This document shows, piece after piece, positions 43,431 through 44,349 of a DNA stretch of 44,349 nucleotides (its first letter is position 1; each line of letters begins with the position of its first letter). Source of the DNA: PFJX01 sp038215555 (GTDB lineage Bacteria; Pseudomonadota; Gammaproteobacteria; Burkholderiales; Thiobacillaceae); the NCBI GenBank assembly GCA_038215555.1, contig JBBQQT010000009.1, positions 1 through 44,349 on the forward strand, in the 5' to 3' direction. The position numbers and the translations under genes are program-made. The notes under the pieces are model-generated. The model had not been told where the DNA came from, did not search any database, and saw only the letters and a program-made list of their open reading frames with translations.

Positions 43431-43661
43431 GGCAATCCCCATGTTCTGAAATCTTGCCCTCACCATCACGTCCTGACGATATCCGGACAAGTGAAGTTAG
43501 AGCCCGCAAGAATGGCGCACGCATAAGCGGCCCGGTAACCTGCCTGCGCCGCCAGCACTGAATATCGTGCCGATCCCCCCTTTTACGGCGGCCCACGCAG
43601 GACGGAAAGGCGGTCATATCGGTGACATCCTCGTGCCTTCCGCTGAATCGCGGGAAAATGG

Positions 43662-43723
43662 CGGAAGGCGCCGGCAAAAGGCCGCCGGTGTTTGAGAACG
43701 GGTGAGAGGGTTTAAATCGAGCC
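43662..43723. repeat. Hairpin C with a shared tail
   Basis: A gccggc/gccggt stem (43670-43675 with 43684-43689) is followed by gagaacgggtgagagggttt, aaatcgagcc. The tail recurs after hairpin D at 44318-44348. It lies downstream of the DUF2283 gene. The rest of the 43431-43661 gap shows no gene I can support. Confidence 0.6.
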
Positions 43724-43750
43724 AGGCCCCTTTAGCTCGCGGATTGCGGA

Positions 43751-43939
43751 TCAGGCTGCCTGTTTGAGTGGTAGCGACGTACTACGCTTGCTGATGGATA
43801 GCACCTCGATACCCACGATATGTCCCTGAGCATCGTAATCCGCAACAATGCCAGGCTCGATTTCACGGGTCGTCTCGATTTCCGCATCACTGATTTCCAA
43901 GTAAGCGGCATCTGCCAGCGGATCGAATTCAAGTTTCAT
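43751..43939 (-). CDS. DUF2283 family protein (putative antitoxin)
   Basis: The 62-residue protein has the DUF2283 pattern: MKLEFDPLADAAYLEISDAE, IEPGIVADYDAQGHIVGIEV, LSIS. The ATG overlaps the stop of the upstream DUF4258-like gene (ATGA). These two families commonly sit together and are thought to form toxin-antitoxin pairs, with DUF2283 as the antitoxin. This frame is intact. Confidence 0.85.
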   Translation of the reverse strand: MKLEFDPLADAAYLEISDAEIETTREIEPGIVADYDAQGHIVGIEVLSISKRSTSLPLKQAA

Positions 43940-44184
43940 AGCTCGGTCGCTCCATCGTCAAAATAGGCCGTGACCACGACTACAGGATCAGCGGTTTCGT
44001 TGTAAATCACACGTAGAACGCGAAACCCCCGTTGCGGAATCGCGAGTAGCGCATGCACCAATGTTGGGTCATCTTCGTCGTTCGCAGTTCGTGTCGGGTG
44101 GGCCACTGCCGCAGCAACCCACTCAAGCAGGATTTTTCGCTTGATTCATCGCTTCCGCGCATATTCCGTTAGCCCATATTCCAT
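43936..44184 (-). pseudogene. DUF4258-like toxin gene with an internal stop
   Basis: From ATG 44184 the minus strand reads MEYGLTEYARKR, then TGA at 44148-44146, then IKRKILLEWVAAAVAHPTRT, DDPTLVHALLAIPQRGFRVL and RVIYNETADPVVVVTAYFDD to the stop at 43936. The two parts together match the DUF4258 layout in one frame. The TGA looks like the product of two small opposite indels, because shifting one base each side would give KRMNQRKIL. The product as written would be 12 residues. Confidence 0.75.
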
Positions 44185-44290
44185 CAGTGACAATCTATCC
44201 AGGAAATGAAATGGGATGCCTACGAATGCTAACCCAATGAAAACCAGGCAGCTTTACAGCATTTGTCCCCATGGCACCCTGACTCGCCAG

Positions 44291-44349
44291 AAAAAACGCC
44301 GGCAGGAAGCCGGCGTTAGAGAGCGGGTGAGAGGGGTTAAATTGAGCCT
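44291..44349. repeat. Hairpin D with a shared tail, at the window edge
   Basis: A 9-bp perfect stem aacgccggc/gccggcgtt (44295-44303 with 44309-44317) and A-tract 44291-44296 are followed by gagcgggtgagaggggttaa, attgagcct. It matches hairpin C and its tail and probably ends a further minus-strand module beyond the window. The stretch 44185-44290 has no gene I can support. Confidence 0.65.

Noticed and set aside
43393..43677. 94-codon minus-strand frame upstream of the DUF1778 antitoxin
   Set aside because: It overlaps the antitoxin start in another frame and has no recognisable domain; it is probably non-coding.
40898..44349. Chromosomal integron array with attC sites
   Set aside because: TA cassettes, one orientation and repeated hairpins suggest it, and gttaaat at the tail of hairpin D fits the GTTRRRY box. 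But the palindromes span only the short GC stems, no matching R-prime/R-double-prime pair brackets them, A/T-tracts look like terminators, and no integrase is present.

Overview
The window looks like a high-GC betaproteobacterial chromosome, probably Rhodocyclales or Nitrosomonadales. The evidence is an S-adenosylhomocysteine riboswitch ahead of ahcY, the dapF/DUF484/xerC gene order, and a complete XrtA/PEP-CTERM exopolysaccharide locus. No rRNA, tRNA or CRISPR array was seen.

Layout. (1) 1-4590: the 3' end of an O-acetylhomoserine sulfhydrylase gene with a strong terminator, an accessory island (a HigB/HigA/SecB-like toxin-antitoxin-chaperone operon, then a vapB with a truncated vapC fused to an Uma2 remnant), and metK. 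(2) 4590-14270: housekeeping genes for membrane lipids (two LpxL-like acyltransferases, a CDP-alcohol phosphatidyltransferase/CdsA-like/PlsC-like set), an acetyltransferase, a CoA-binding protein, a MarR-like regulator, a small mechanosensitive-channel-like protein, and dapF-DUF484-xerC. (3) 14345-18208, minus strand: ahcY behind its riboswitch, a YkgJ-type protein, a LuxR-type response regulator, greB and mlaA. (4) 18584-37029, plus strand: the XrtA exopolysaccharide locus, with export lipoprotein, chain-length protein, tyrosine autokinase, outer-membrane protein, ATPase, wecB, deacetylase, FemAB-like protein, glycosyltransferases, exosortase fused to EpsI, and amidotransferase. A hicAB remnant interrupts it. 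(5) 37030-44349: an accessory tail with a REP-flanked AAA-ATPase/PD-(D/E)XK gene, hipBA with three regularly spaced operators, and a minus-strand array of small toxin-antitoxin modules separated by similar hairpins.

How the genes work together. The sulfhydrylase, MetK and AhcY cover homocysteine synthesis, SAM synthesis and SAH removal, and two of them have structured leaders. The exopolysaccharide locus would make, modify and export a polymer and supply the exosortase that sorts PEP-CTERM proteins.

Most unusual point. The window holds eight recognisable toxin-antitoxin pairs, and all eight antitoxins read through intact. Five toxins are broken: vapC by rearrangement, hicA by a 1-nt loss, a ParE/RelE-like toxin by a shift in a TG repeat, a GNAT toxin by a 1-nt gain, and a DUF4258 toxin by an internal stop. 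I saw no comparable lesion in about 40 surrounding genes. This suggests selective toxin loss with antitoxin retention, unless it is a sequencing artefact.
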